Shown here one piece after another: positions 1 through 7,614 of a stretch of DNA of 64,000 nt; within the stretch, counting starts at the first letter, position 1, and each line of letters begins with the position of its first letter. The position numbers were made by a program, and so were the translations under genes. Under the pieces are notes generated by a model, which was not told the DNA's origin, searched no databases, and was given only the letters and a program-made list of their open reading frames with translations. The stretch covers positions 1 to 64,000 of the forward strand of contig CADAXK010000006.1 of assembly GCA_902791865.1 (NCBI GenBank), given 5' to 3'. Source of the stretch: an uncultured Bacteroidia bacterium (GTDB taxonomy: Bacteria; Bacteroidota; Bacteroidia; Bacteroidales; ML635J-15).

Positions 1-219
1 GGCATTAAGCACACTGTCCATAATTGCAGGAACATCGTCCTTGAATACACACGCACCACTCTTCTGGCACGACAGACAGCCGACGCAGAACTTGATTTCA
101 TTGTCTCGCAATGAGATGAGTTCCTCTTGATGCACGACGGCTTCCAAGCCCTTGGCAAACTGCTCCGCCTTTGCGTGGCTGTTAGTGCCGGGACGGAGAC
201 TGGTTGTGATTACGATGAC
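1..219 (-). CDS. NADPH-dependent FMN reductase family protein, partial, no canonical start
   Basis: The reverse strand reads VIVITTSLRPGTNSHAKAEQ, the first beta strand and flavin-phosphate loop of the NADPH-dependent FMN reductase / iron-sulfur flavoprotein fold. It continues into FCVGCLSCQKSGACVF, the cysteine-rich loop (CxxCxxC plus C) of that family. The C-terminus lies beyond the left edge. The open frame begins directly after the TAA stop of the upstream hydrolase and is in the same frame, with no ATG, GTG or TTG before the first beta strand. The start is therefore a non-standard codon (GTC or ATC next to the stop), lost, or misassembled. The fold is clear; the start is unresolved. Confidence 0.7.
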
Positions 220-1365
220 TTATAAATTCTTCCTGAAAAACTCCGCCAGCGTATCCCAAGGTATGTAGTTGCCCTCGCCACCGTCATAAAGGTCGCAGTG
301 TGAAGCGCCCGGGATGATGAGCAGCTGTTTGTTTTCGGGATTGGGATTGGGTTTGCCGATGAATTTGTAGCCTTCGGCCTGACCTTCTACCATATATTTG
401 TAGGCTGCCTCGCCAAAATAGCGAGAATGAGCCTCTGCACCGTGCATCACGAGAACTGCGGAACGAATTTCGTTGATGTAGTAGAGGAAGCGGTTGTTGG
501 CGTAAGCCTGTGTGCCGATGACGCGCCATCCGTCGTTGCTGTTGCCACTGCGCTTATGATAGCCGCGCGGGGTTTTGTAATAGGCGTGGTAGTCGTGGAC
601 AAATCGTGGAGCTTGTGGAGGCACAGTGTCGAGCACGCCGCCAGCCATAGCCATAGGGTCGGTCAGTCGTTGCGAGGCGAGTATTTCGCGGTTCTTGTGG
701 CGAGCCTCTTCCACATCGAAAGCATCGTTGTAGTCGTTGCCACTGATGCGGGTCATGTCGTACATTGTGCTTGCCACGGTAGCCTTGATGCGCGTGTCGG
801 CAGCGGCAGCGTTGAGGGCGATGCCACCCCAGCCGCAGATACCGATAATGCCTATGCGTTCGGCATCCACATTGTCCTGCTTCGACAGAAAATCGACGGC
901 AGCCATAAAGTCCTCGGTGTTGATGTCGGGTGATGCCGTACGGCGAGGTTCGCCGCTGCTTTCGCCAGTGTATGACGGGTCGAATGCCAGTGCAACAAAT
1001 CCGCGTTCAGCCATACGCATGGCATAGAGTCCGCTCGACTGCTCCTTGACAGCTCCGAAAGGACCGCTCACGGCGATGGCAGGGAGGAGGGGATTAGAAA
1101 TCCCCAGTTCTTGAGTTGCGGATTTCAAATCCGCAACAACTTCTGCCTTTGGCGTATAAAGGTCGGCGGCTAATGTCAGTCCGTACTGTGTTTCAAATGT
1201 AACCTTGCGGTGGTCAACTTTGTCGCTGAGTGGGAAAACCTTGTCCCATTCCTGCGTGAGTTGTAATTCCTGTTTCATTTCCTCTTTTGTTTCTGTCGGT
1301 TGCGTTTTGTCGTTGCAGGCAGTCGCCAATATGACTATCGTTGCAAATAATGCTAATTTCTTCAT
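220..1365 (-). CDS. Alpha/beta hydrolase lipoprotein with Cys nucleophile elbow
   Basis: This 381-residue protein opens with a lipoprotein signal (lipobox ATAC, Cys17). An alpha/beta-hydrolase fold follows. The nucleophile elbow reads GICGWGG, placing Cys where most hydrolases have Ser, as in dienelactone-hydrolase-like enzymes. A late GASHCDLYDGG segment supplies the catalytic His. Substrate is unknown. It stands among flavodoxins and aldo/keto reductases in one minus-strand run. An oddity is residues about 76-93 (VVADLKSATQELGISNPL), which are encoded by two adjacent palindromes at 1089-1137 and look like an in-frame repeat insertion between the TPK and LPAIAVSGPFG segments. Confidence 0.88.
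   Translation of the reverse strand: MKKLALFATIVILATACNDKTQPTETKEEMKQELQLTQEWDKVFPLSDKVDHRKVTFETQYGLTLAADLYTPKAEVVADLKSATQELGISNPLLPAIAVSGPFGAVKEQSSGLYAMRMAERGFVALAFDPSYTGESSGEPRRTASPDINTEDFMAAVDFLSKQDNVDAERIGIIGICGWGGIALNAAAADTRIKATVASTMYDMTRISGNDYNDAFDVEEARHKNREILASQRLTDPMAMAGGVLDTVPPQAPRFVHDYHAYYKTPRGYHKRSGNSNDGWRVIGTQAYANNRFLYYINEIRSAVLVMHGAEAHSRYFGEAAYKYMVEGQAEGYKFIGKPNPNPENKQLLIIPGASHCDLYDGGEGNYIPWDTLAEFFRKNL
1089..1137. repeat. Double palindromic repeat inside the hydrolase gene
   Basis: Two inverted repeats lie side by side. One is GGGGATTAGAAATCCCC at 1089-1105. The other is a 23-base near-perfect palindrome at 1115-1137 with arms GTTGCGGATTT and AAATCCGCAAC. A 9-base spacer separates them. 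Both are in frame with the surrounding gene and add about 17 codons without a stop. This resembles the palindromic elements that insert within reading frames in some bacteria. No second copy was seen in this window. Confidence 0.75.
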
Positions 1366-1383
1366 TGTCGCTTATTTACAGGA

Positions 1384-1899
1384 TTAATTCATAAGTCTGC
1401 TTTCGCCCCAAGTGTATTGCGGATAGGCCTTTTTCAAGTCTTTTGCAGAACCTTCGACTCCGCTACCTCCGCTGGTAGCAAACACATTCAGCACCTTGCC
1501 GCTAAGGTCGTGAGCCTCGATAAATGTGTTGATGATTGTTGGTGCAGTGTACCACCATACTGGGAAACCAATCCAAATGGTGTCGTAGTCGGCAATGTTG
1601 GGGCAGGTGTTCTTGATTGCCGGACGCGAACTCTTGTCCTTCATTTCCAGCGTTGAACGCGACTGCTTGTCACGCCAGTCGAGGTCGGCTGCAGTGTAGG
1701 GTTTCTCTGGTACGATTTCGAACAGGTCGGCATTCTTTTCCTTTGCCAACCTCTGGGCTGCGGCCTTGGTATTGCCGGTAGCCGAAAAATAAACTACTAA
1801 TGTCTTTTTCATTTCGGTATTCTCCTTTGCTTGTTTGTTTTGTGCGTATGCGCCAGACAACAGGCAGCATATTGCGATTATTAATGTAATTTGCTTCAT
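1384..1899 (-). CDS. Exported flavodoxin
   Basis: The protein begins MKQITLIIAICCLLSGAYAQ, a signal peptide ending AYA-Q, followed by a flavodoxin domain. The FMN-phosphate loop is SATGNT (in YFSATGNTKAAA), and WIGFPVWWYTAPTII is the flavin-contacting loop. I start it at ATG 1899 rather than the TTG two codons upstream. An internal Met (TEMKKTLVVYF) sits exactly where a cytosolic flavodoxin would start. The C-terminus ends abruptly at SRLMN, without the usual last helix. It shares the run with a second flavodoxin at 6256-6807 and probably serves as electron carrier for an unknown partner. Confidence 0.85.
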   Translation of the reverse strand: MKQITLIIAICCLLSGAYAQNKQAKENTEMKKTLVVYFSATGNTKAAAQRLAKEKNADLFEIVPEKPYTAADLDWRDKQSRSTLEMKDKSSRPAIKNTCPNIADYDTIWIGFPVWWYTAPTIINTFIEAHDLSGKVLNVFATSGGSGVEGSAKDLKKAYPQYTWGESRLMN

Positions 1900-1918
1900 A
1901 ATCAAATAGTTGTATTTG

Positions 1919-2464
1919 TTATTTGTTTTCTTTTATTTCTCTAATTATTCTGGCAGGACTTCCAGCAACTACCATATTGGCTGGTACATCCTTGGTAACA
2001 ACGCTTCCCGCAGCAACTATGGCATTTTCGCCGATAGTAACGCCAGCCAGCACTTTCACATCGGCACCGAGCCAAGCATTGCGCCTGACGACTATGGGCT
2101 TTGTGAGCAACGAATGACGCATGGCAGGGTCTTCGGGATGATATTCGGTAGCAAGTACGCAATGCGGTCCGATAAATGCGCCGTCTTCGATTGTTATTCC
2201 GCCGAGAGCAAGAAATGTACAGCCGAAGTTTACAAAACAGTCGCGACCAAAGCGCGTTGTAAGCCCGTAATTGATGTTAAACGGAGGAAATACGCGCACG
2301 GTATCGTCGATGTCGCTACCGGTTATCTGTCGCAAGTAGTCTCTGACTTCCGCTTCGTTGTGATAGCCAGTGTTCATTTCGGCACACAGTTTCATTGTCC
2401 GTTGCACATCGGCATAGAGGTCGTCGCTGCCGACATAGTCTTTTCCTGTGGGTTTGTCGTTCAT
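1919..2464 (-). CDS. Sugar O-acetyltransferase (maltose/galactoside acetyltransferase type)
   Basis: This 181-residue cytosolic protein has the left-handed beta-helix hexapeptide repeat fold. Repeats run through GGITIEDGAFIGPHCVL and VTIGENAIVAAGSVVTKDVP, ending with the AGSPARIIREI cap typical of maltose/nodulation acetyltransferases. The N-terminal helical part (DDLYADVQRTMKLCAEMN) corresponds to the Mac domain. The His in ATEYHPEDPAMR is a likely catalytic His. It probably transfers acetyl from acetyl-CoA to a sugar. Its ATG overlaps the stop of the upstream cyclophilin-like gene (ATGA at 2461-2464), implying co-translation. Confidence 0.9.
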   Translation of the reverse strand: MNDKPTGKDYVGSDDLYADVQRTMKLCAEMNTGYHNEAEVRDYLRQITGSDIDDTVRVFPPFNINYGLTTRFGRDCFVNFGCTFLALGGITIEDGAFIGPHCVLATEYHPEDPAMRHSLLTKPIVVRRNAWLGADVKVLAGVTIGENAIVAAGSVVTKDVPANMVVAGSPARIIREIKENK

Positions 2465-2901
2465 TGTTTGCTGAATTTGATTGTTATGTTTCCTGTGCCA
2501 AGTGCTTCTTTAAGTTGCTGGATATCATTTATATGTCCGATTGGCGAATAACTGTACGACGACTTGAAAGTTTCGTAGAACACCACTATGCAGTTGTCCC
2601 CGTAAAGCATAATGTCGCCAGCGTTGATGGTTCCTGGACGGATGCTGTTGACGGACAGGGTGGTTTCGAGGTAATTGTATTTTTCGTTTCCGTTCAACTC
2701 GTTCATTTCCAAAGTAGTAGGCAATAGTGCGTAAAAACTTTCTGCACTACTGTTGTCTTCGAGTGTGGCAGTGAAAATCTTGTTGCCAATCGAAAGTTGC
2801 ATTGTCTTTACAGATGCTGGCGTTGGCATATCAGGTTCTTCTTTCGTACACGAAGCGAAAAATAGCATGGCAAAAGCTAATATGTTGACCATAACTTTCA
2901 T
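2461..2901 (-). CDS. Cyclophilin-like fold lipoprotein
   Basis: A 146-residue lipoprotein (signal ending FASC, Cys18). The mature part resembles the small cyclophilin-like family often found beside flavodoxins and aldo/keto reductases. Matching features are MQLSIGNKIFTATLEDNSSA, FYALLPTTLEMNELNGNEKY, the GTINAGDIMLYGDNCIVVFYETF core and YSYSPIGHI. Biochemical function is not established. It overlaps its neighbours on both sides by 4 bases (ATGA at each end), so it is surely part of the same transcript. Confidence 0.85.
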   Translation of the reverse strand: MKVMVNILAFAMLFFASCTKEEPDMPTPASVKTMQLSIGNKIFTATLEDNSSAESFYALLPTTLEMNELNGNEKYNYLETTLSVNSIRPGTINAGDIMLYGDNCIVVFYETFKSSYSYSPIGHINDIQQLKEALGTGNITIKFSKQ

Positions 2902-4139
2902 TTTCCGAACACTTCCTTTGCTCTGTCCATCTGCGTTGGTATGTCAACTCCGAACGGACAACGGCTTAGGCAAGCACCGCAATGCGTGCATTCGCCTGCA
3001 TGGTGGGGCAACGAATCGTATTTTGCCTTCAATTCTGATGTAAGTCCTTCTTTTTCGGCCTTGTCGAGCAGTTCGTTTACCTTTGCAATCGGAATGCCGG
3101 CACTGCAAGGCATACAATGGTTGCAATAGGTGCATGCGCCCTTGTCCATATCGTTTTGTGCAGTTTGCTTGCTTAATGCCGAATTGTAGTCCTTTTCCTC
3201 GTCGGTAGCCTTAAGGTAGTGCAGGTATTCGTCAACCTTGCTGGCGCTGTCGATACTGCAAAGAGCCACTTTTACGCAAGGTTTTGCCAGCACATACGCA
3301 AAACACTGGTCGCGGGTAAGCGCAATCTTCAGTGGTGATTTCTCGGCATCGAGCAGACGGTCTCCTCCGCCGAAGGTTTTCATAACTGTGATGGCAATGT
3401 CGTGCTGTGCGCAGTAGTCGTACAATTCAACGCGGACTGGGTCAATTCCAGGCAGCATCTCATCGAAAGTCTTTGAATCCCAAGGATTCTTGTCCGACTG
3501 TACACGGTCGAATGCAGGGTTGAGACTGAACATGATAACCTCTACCAGTCCGCTCTTGGCGATGGCAAGTGCAACTTCGGCATTGTGGCTGCTTAGACCT
3601 ATGTGCTTGATTTTGCCCAGAGCCTTCAGGTCCTGCACATATTGCAGATAGGGGCTTCCCTGTATCTCCTGCCATTCTTCCATCTTGTCAACGATATGAA
3701 TCATGCCGACATCAATGTAATCGGTGTGCAGTCGTTCCAACAGGTCTTCGAAACCGATTTTGCATTTTTCCACATCGCGGGTGCGCTCGTAGCTGTCGCC
3801 GTTCCACCAGCAACCAATGTGACCTTGTATAATCATTTCTGCACGGCGGTCGCCAAGTCCGTAACCTATGTTGCTACGAACCTTTGGATTGGCGTCGTAA
3901 AGATCCATGTAGTTCATGCCGTGGTCGAGGGCGTATGTGACGAGTTCGCGCGAAGCGGTGGTGTCGATTTCGTCGAAGCCTCCGCATCCAAGTCCAATCA
4001 CGCCAACACGCAGTCCTGTGCTTCCCAATGTGCGGTATTCCATGTCGGGATTTTCCTTAAACTGCGGTGTTTTCTGTCGGTTAGTGCAGCTTACCATCAT
4101 CAAAATGGTAGCAAATGCGAGTAGTACTATTTTCTTCAT
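2898..4139 (-). CDS. Aldo/keto reductase with C-terminal 4Fe-4S domain, lipoprotein signal
   Basis: A 413-residue protein. Residues 1-18 form a lipoprotein signal (MMVSC). Residues about 35-330 form an aldo/keto reductase barrel: YRTLGSTGLRVGVIGLGCGGFDEIDT, the MNYMDLYDANPKVRSNIG region with the catalytic Tyr replaced by Asp/Ala context, and IDVGMIHIVD. The C-terminus has two ferredoxin-type cysteine clusters (CTYCNHCMPC and CTHCGACLSRCPFG). Such enzymes are normally cytosolic, so the lipobox is surprising. PDMEYRTLGS retains a Met where a cytosolic form would start. Substrate is unknown. Confidence 0.88.
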   Translation of the reverse strand: MKKIVLLAFATILMMVSCTNRQKTPQFKENPDMEYRTLGSTGLRVGVIGLGCGGFDEIDTTASRELVTYALDHGMNYMDLYDANPKVRSNIGYGLGDRRAEMIIQGHIGCWWNGDSYERTRDVEKCKIGFEDLLERLHTDYIDVGMIHIVDKMEEWQEIQGSPYLQYVQDLKALGKIKHIGLSSHNAEVALAIAKSGLVEVIMFSLNPAFDRVQSDKNPWDSKTFDEMLPGIDPVRVELYDYCAQHDIAITVMKTFGGGDRLLDAEKSPLKIALTRDQCFAYVLAKPCVKVALCSIDSASKVDEYLHYLKATDEEKDYNSALSKQTAQNDMDKGACTYCNHCMPCSAGIPIAKVNELLDKAEKEGLTSELKAKYDSLPHHAGECTHCGACLSRCPFGVDIPTQMDRAKEVFGK

Positions 4140-4215
4140 TGAGCTATATGTTTATGTTTAGGGTTCAAAAATACGAAAAAACATCAAAATGGCAATTGAC
4201 AATATTAGTTAATGA

Positions 4216-5322
4216 TTATAACTGCTCATATTGCTCGTCGCTTACTGGCTCAAGCCACTCATTGCTGGCATTTTCCTTAACATCCTTATGATATGTAAGG
4301 TGTTGCATCCAACTGTCCTTGGAAGCACCGTGCCAATGCTTTACGCCTTCGGGAATTTCAATTACCACGCCGGGTTTCAGCTCGACGGCTGGCTTTCCCC
4401 ATTCCTGGTACCATCCGCGACCGCTCACGCATACCAGCACCTGAACTTGATTGTGGTGAATGTGCCAGTTGTTGCGACATCCTGGCTCAAAGCTGACATT
4501 AACCATTCCGCCATCCATAGGTGCAAGGTAGCTGTTGCCTATGAAATATTGTGCGTATGCCGTATTAGGTTCTCCGATGGGCCATGGCGACTGTGCACAA
4601 ACAACATCCGTCTTGCCGTCAACAGCCATAGCAATGGCGGCCTCACAGCGCGAAGCTTCGATGGAAAGTCCATTTTCCCTCAACGAATTCGGGATGTTGC
4701 GCAACTGCTCTTCTGTTACACCCATATTCAAAGCACCACGCACATGAGCCTGCAACTGCGGCATTACATTTTCCAGACCGCTCAAAGCGCTTACGGTGAT
4801 TAGTTCGCGGTCGGCGTGGGTGAGGTTGTTGCGGGCAAAAATGTCGCCGAATAGGTGCGCTTTCAGGTAATAGTCTTCGGCAGGGCAGAAGTCGTAGTTG
4901 AAAGGTTGTCCGCTGAGTTTTGTCTGCACATCGGTTCCTTGCTTAAGCGCGTCGTAGTTTGATGGCAACGGCGATGCATCTTCTCCCAATTCGGTCTTCA
5001 GACCTTTGGCATCGCGGTCGGCAACAACCTTTTGCAAAGTTCCCAAGGCATTGAGCGAGCGAGGAAAACCCGTGTAGGCATAGAGTTGCGAGAGGGCTTC
5101 CTTGATTTGGCTGACTGTCAAGCCATTGTCGAGGCCGTTGTTGATTGATTCCGCAAGTTTTCCGAGATTTCCTTGCGCTTCGTAACAAGCAATTGCACTT
5201 ATGCACGATGCCTGTTTTTCGTTGAATGTCAATGTGTTCATGTCTTTTTCAGTCTTGTTGGTCGTATTGTTGCAAGCAGCCATAAGAACCGCCGAGCAAA
5301 TTACTAATATTGTTTTCTTCAT
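4216..5322 (-). CDS. Carboxymuconolactone decarboxylase-like / cupin fusion lipoprotein
   Basis: A 368-residue fusion with lipobox MAAC. Residues about 28-110 and 160-235 are two carboxymuconolactone decarboxylase (CMD/AhpD-like) helical modules; the second contains LITVSALSGLENVMPQLQAHVRGALNMGVTEEQL. Residues about 260-355 are a cupin with metal motif WHIHHNQVQ and later VKHWHGA. The usual cupin Glu is replaced by Gln. Such fusions are common in Bacteroidales redox clusters and are thought to act on quinones or peroxides, but no reaction is established. An internal Met after the linker (KDMNTLTFNEKQ) again marks a possible ancestral start. Confidence 0.88.
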   Translation of the reverse strand: MKKTILVICSAVLMAACNNTTNKTEKDMNTLTFNEKQASCISAIACYEAQGNLGKLAESINNGLDNGLTVSQIKEALSQLYAYTGFPRSLNALGTLQKVVADRDAKGLKTELGEDASPLPSNYDALKQGTDVQTKLSGQPFNYDFCPAEDYYLKAHLFGDIFARNNLTHADRELITVSALSGLENVMPQLQAHVRGALNMGVTEEQLRNIPNSLRENGLSIEASRCEAAIAMAVDGKTDVVCAQSPWPIGEPNTAYAQYFIGNSYLAPMDGGMVNVSFEPGCRNNWHIHHNQVQVLVCVSGRGWYQEWGKPAVELKPGVVIEIPEGVKHWHGASKDSWMQHLTYHKDVKENASNEWLEPVSDEQYEQL

Positions 5323-5333
5323 ATTTTATAAAT

Positions 5334-6182
5334 TTAGATTAAACCTCTCCATCCCATAAACATTTTGGTCACTTCGCCGTCGTGGTGGTCGAAGAAGAGG
5401 CTCTGTTTTGTGTCGAGTGTTTCGATGCGAGCCATCTCGTCAGCAGAAAGTTTGAAGTCGAAAATATTGAAGTTCTCGGCCATGCGCTCCTTGTGTGTTG
5501 ATTTCGGAATGATAATCACATTGCGTTGCAATAAGAAACGAAGTGCAACCTGGGCAACACTTTTACCGTGAGTTTTGCCAATTTTGGAAAGTAATTCGTT
5601 GGTGAAGAAATTGTTACGACCTTCTGCCAATGGACCCCACGACATAATCTGGCATCCGAACTCCTCCATATATTTCTGCGGTAGATGCTGCTGGTTGAAA
5701 ACATGAGTTTCGACTTGGTTTACCATAGGTTTTACCTCCACATTCGATGCAAGGTCGATGAAATGGTCGGGGTAGAAATTGCTTACACCGATTGCTCGTA
5801 GTTTGCCTTTGTGGTAAGCCTCCTCCAATGCACGGTATGCTCCGTAGCGGTCGCAGAATGGCTGGTGCAGCAACATAAGGTCGATGTATTCGGTTTGCAG
5901 TTTGCGCAGGCTCTCCTCGATTGATGCTTTTGCTCTTTCGTAGCCGTAATTCGAAATCCATATTTTGGAGACGATGAATATTTCATCGCGAGATATGCCG
6001 CTCTTTTTCACCGCATTGCCTACACCATCTTCGTTTTGGTAAGCTTGAGCTGTATCTATCATCCTGTAACCTACGCTAAGCGCATCACTCACGCAGCGTT
6101 CTGCATCGCTTGGTGTCACCTGATAAACTCCGTAGCCCATCTGCGGCATTTTTACGCCGTTGTTTAATGTTATGTATTGCAT
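5334..6182 (-). CDS. Aldo/keto reductase (2,5-diketo-gluconate reductase type)
   Basis: A cytosolic AKR of about 282 residues starting MQYITLNNGVKMPQMGYGVYQ. The tetrad is visible: Asp in RMIDTAQAYQNE, Tyr in the same segment, Lys in IVSKIW and His in LMLLHQPF. IGVSNF and the C-terminal IIPKSTHKERMAENFNIFDF bind the NADPH phosphate. I chose ATG 6182 over an in-frame TTG at 6212 because the family starts here. It probably reduces aldehydes or ketones with NADPH. It lies 11 bases upstream of the CMD-cupin gene. Confidence 0.93.
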   Translation of the reverse strand: MQYITLNNGVKMPQMGYGVYQVTPSDAERCVSDALSVGYRMIDTAQAYQNEDGVGNAVKKSGISRDEIFIVSKIWISNYGYERAKASIEESLRKLQTEYIDLMLLHQPFCDRYGAYRALEEAYHKGKLRAIGVSNFYPDHFIDLASNVEVKPMVNQVETHVFNQQHLPQKYMEEFGCQIMSWGPLAEGRNNFFTNELLSKIGKTHGKSVAQVALRFLLQRNVIIIPKSTHKERMAENFNIFDFKLSADEMARIETLDTKQSLFFDHHDGEVTKMFMGWRGLI

Positions 6183-6201
6183 AGAATTTAATTTTAAATT
6201 G

Positions 6202-6807
6202 TTAATAGCCAAGTCCTTTTAACCATTTCTCAACTTTTGCCTTGCCTGTGCGCACTTAGTGTCCGTAGATGCTGAAGCCTTTTTGTACACTTGCCTTTGG
6301 AAAAGCTTTTTTCACATCATCGACACAAGATGCCAAGCCGCTGCCTTCGTGGGTTGTGAATGGGATGACGGTTTTGCCGTCAAGATTTATATCGCGGAAA
6401 AGTGTGAACATCACCTGCGGATAGGTTCCCCACCACACGGGACCACCGATAAATACGGTGTCGTACTGCGAAAGGTCGGGTGCGGTGCCTTCGTATGGCG
6501 GCAATTCGCCGTTGGCAGCCTCTTTCTTGGCTAGTTCGATAAGTGGCGTGTAGGCCATGCCGTCGTATTTGTGAGTGACTATTTCAAATTGCTCAGCACC
6601 AGCGATTTCAGATATGTAGTCGGCTACAATTTTTGTATTGCCAACCTCGATGTTTCCCACGCTGTAGTTGTCTCCAGCATGTGAGAAGAAAATGACGATT
6701 GATTTGCTCATATTGTTATGATTTTGTGGTTTAACTTCTTGTTTGTTCTGTGCGTTGCAGCTGGTAGCGAGTACCAATAATAATAGCATTACATTCAAGG
6801 TTTTCAT
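6202..6807 (-). pseudogene. Flavodoxin lipoprotein with in-frame nonsense codon near the C-terminus
   Basis: This reads as a flavodoxin with a lipobox signal (LATSC) and an FMN loop SHAGDNYSVGNIEVGNTK, then VFIGGPVWWGTYPQVMFTLF and the TTHEGSGLASCVDDVKKAFP loop. Translation stops at TAA 6256-6258 after FSIYGH. The same frame then continues VRTGKAKVEKWLKGLGY to a second TAA at 6202-6204. That is the expected C-terminal helix of these flavodoxins, with the stop replacing what is usually Glu (GAA to TAA is one change). The short product (183 residues) lacks about 16 residues and may still fold. Met in NNMSKSIVIFF marks a possible cytosolic start. Confidence 0.82.
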
Positions 6808-6810
6808 AAT

Positions 6811-7344
6811 TTATTCTCCTATGTTCTTGATGAATTTTGCTGGATTTCCGCCTACGATGGTATTTTCGGCAACATCCTTTGTAACCACTGCACCTGCGGC
6901 TACCACGGCGTTTTTGCCAACTGTAACACCTGGCAATATGGTGGCTCCTGCGCCAATCCAAGCGTTTTCGCAGATGTGTACTGGCTTGCAAGTCAGTATC
7001 ATACGGTCGTGGAGGTCGTGGTTGTTGGAAATTAGCTGCGCATTGGCGGCAATCACACCACCGTCGTCGATGGTGATGCCGCCGCGTGCCATCATCAGAC
7101 AGTTGTTCATAATCATCACGCCCTTGCCTAATTTCACACGGTCGAAGCAGACACCCGTCAGTCCGGGCATCACGAAGCCGCCGTCGGCAAACACATCATG
7201 TCCGAACAGTTCTTCGGCGAGGGCGTTGTACTCTTCGGTATAGGGCATGGTGTGGTTGAGTTTGAACAAGGTCTGCGCCTGACGCATCCCTTCCGCCAAT
7301 TCCTCGGGCGTGCTTTGTCTCGGGTCAACGATAACTTCTTGCAT
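6811..7344 (-). CDS. Sugar O-acetyltransferase (hexapeptide repeat)
   Basis: A 177-residue left-handed beta-helix acetyltransferase related to but distinct from the one at 1919-2464. Repeats include GGITIDDGGVIAANAQLISNNHDL and AWIGAGATILPGVTVGKNAVVAAGAVVTKDV, closing with GGNPAKFIKNI. The His in SNNHDLHDR is the probable catalytic base. It is the promoter-proximal gene of the redox run and ends 3 bases before the flavodoxin start. The acetyl acceptor is unknown. Confidence 0.9.
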   Translation of the reverse strand: MQEVIVDPRQSTPEELAEGMRQAQTLFKLNHTMPYTEEYNALAEELFGHDVFADGGFVMPGLTGVCFDRVKLGKGVMIMNNCLMMARGGITIDDGGVIAANAQLISNNHDLHDRMILTCKPVHICENAWIGAGATILPGVTVGKNAVVAAGAVVTKDVAENTIVGGNPAKFIKNIGE

Positions 7345-7614
7345 AACGTATTGGTTTTCTTTATTTTATAATATCCTTATAGCCACTGCCAATTTGACGA
7401 GGCAAAAATACAATGTTTCCTGTCGTGAAAGTTTCACAAAAAGTATCATTGTTTTCACAAATTGCAGAAAAAGTTCCCGGAGCAATATTCAATGAGAAAA
7501 TCTGAATGGCAGTTCGGATTTTCATTATGATGAATCATCCGTGTCGAAATTTGCGTTTTAAATTCGTTATTCAGTGGTTAAAATATATACGACTGTCTGT
7601 GCTTTCGTGCATCG
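7345..7614. other. Intergenic region upstream of the redox gene run
   Basis: AT-rich, without a supported gene. It carries the leader and presumed promoter of the minus-strand redox genes and the 3' flank of the thioesterase gene. Direct repeats of the type gttTCAcAAA near 7425-7460 could be regulator sites, but this is only suggestive. Confidence 0.4.

Noticed and set aside
427..1027. Plus-strand frames opposite the hydrolase
   Set aside because: No signal, domain or start context; the minus-strand frame is convincing.
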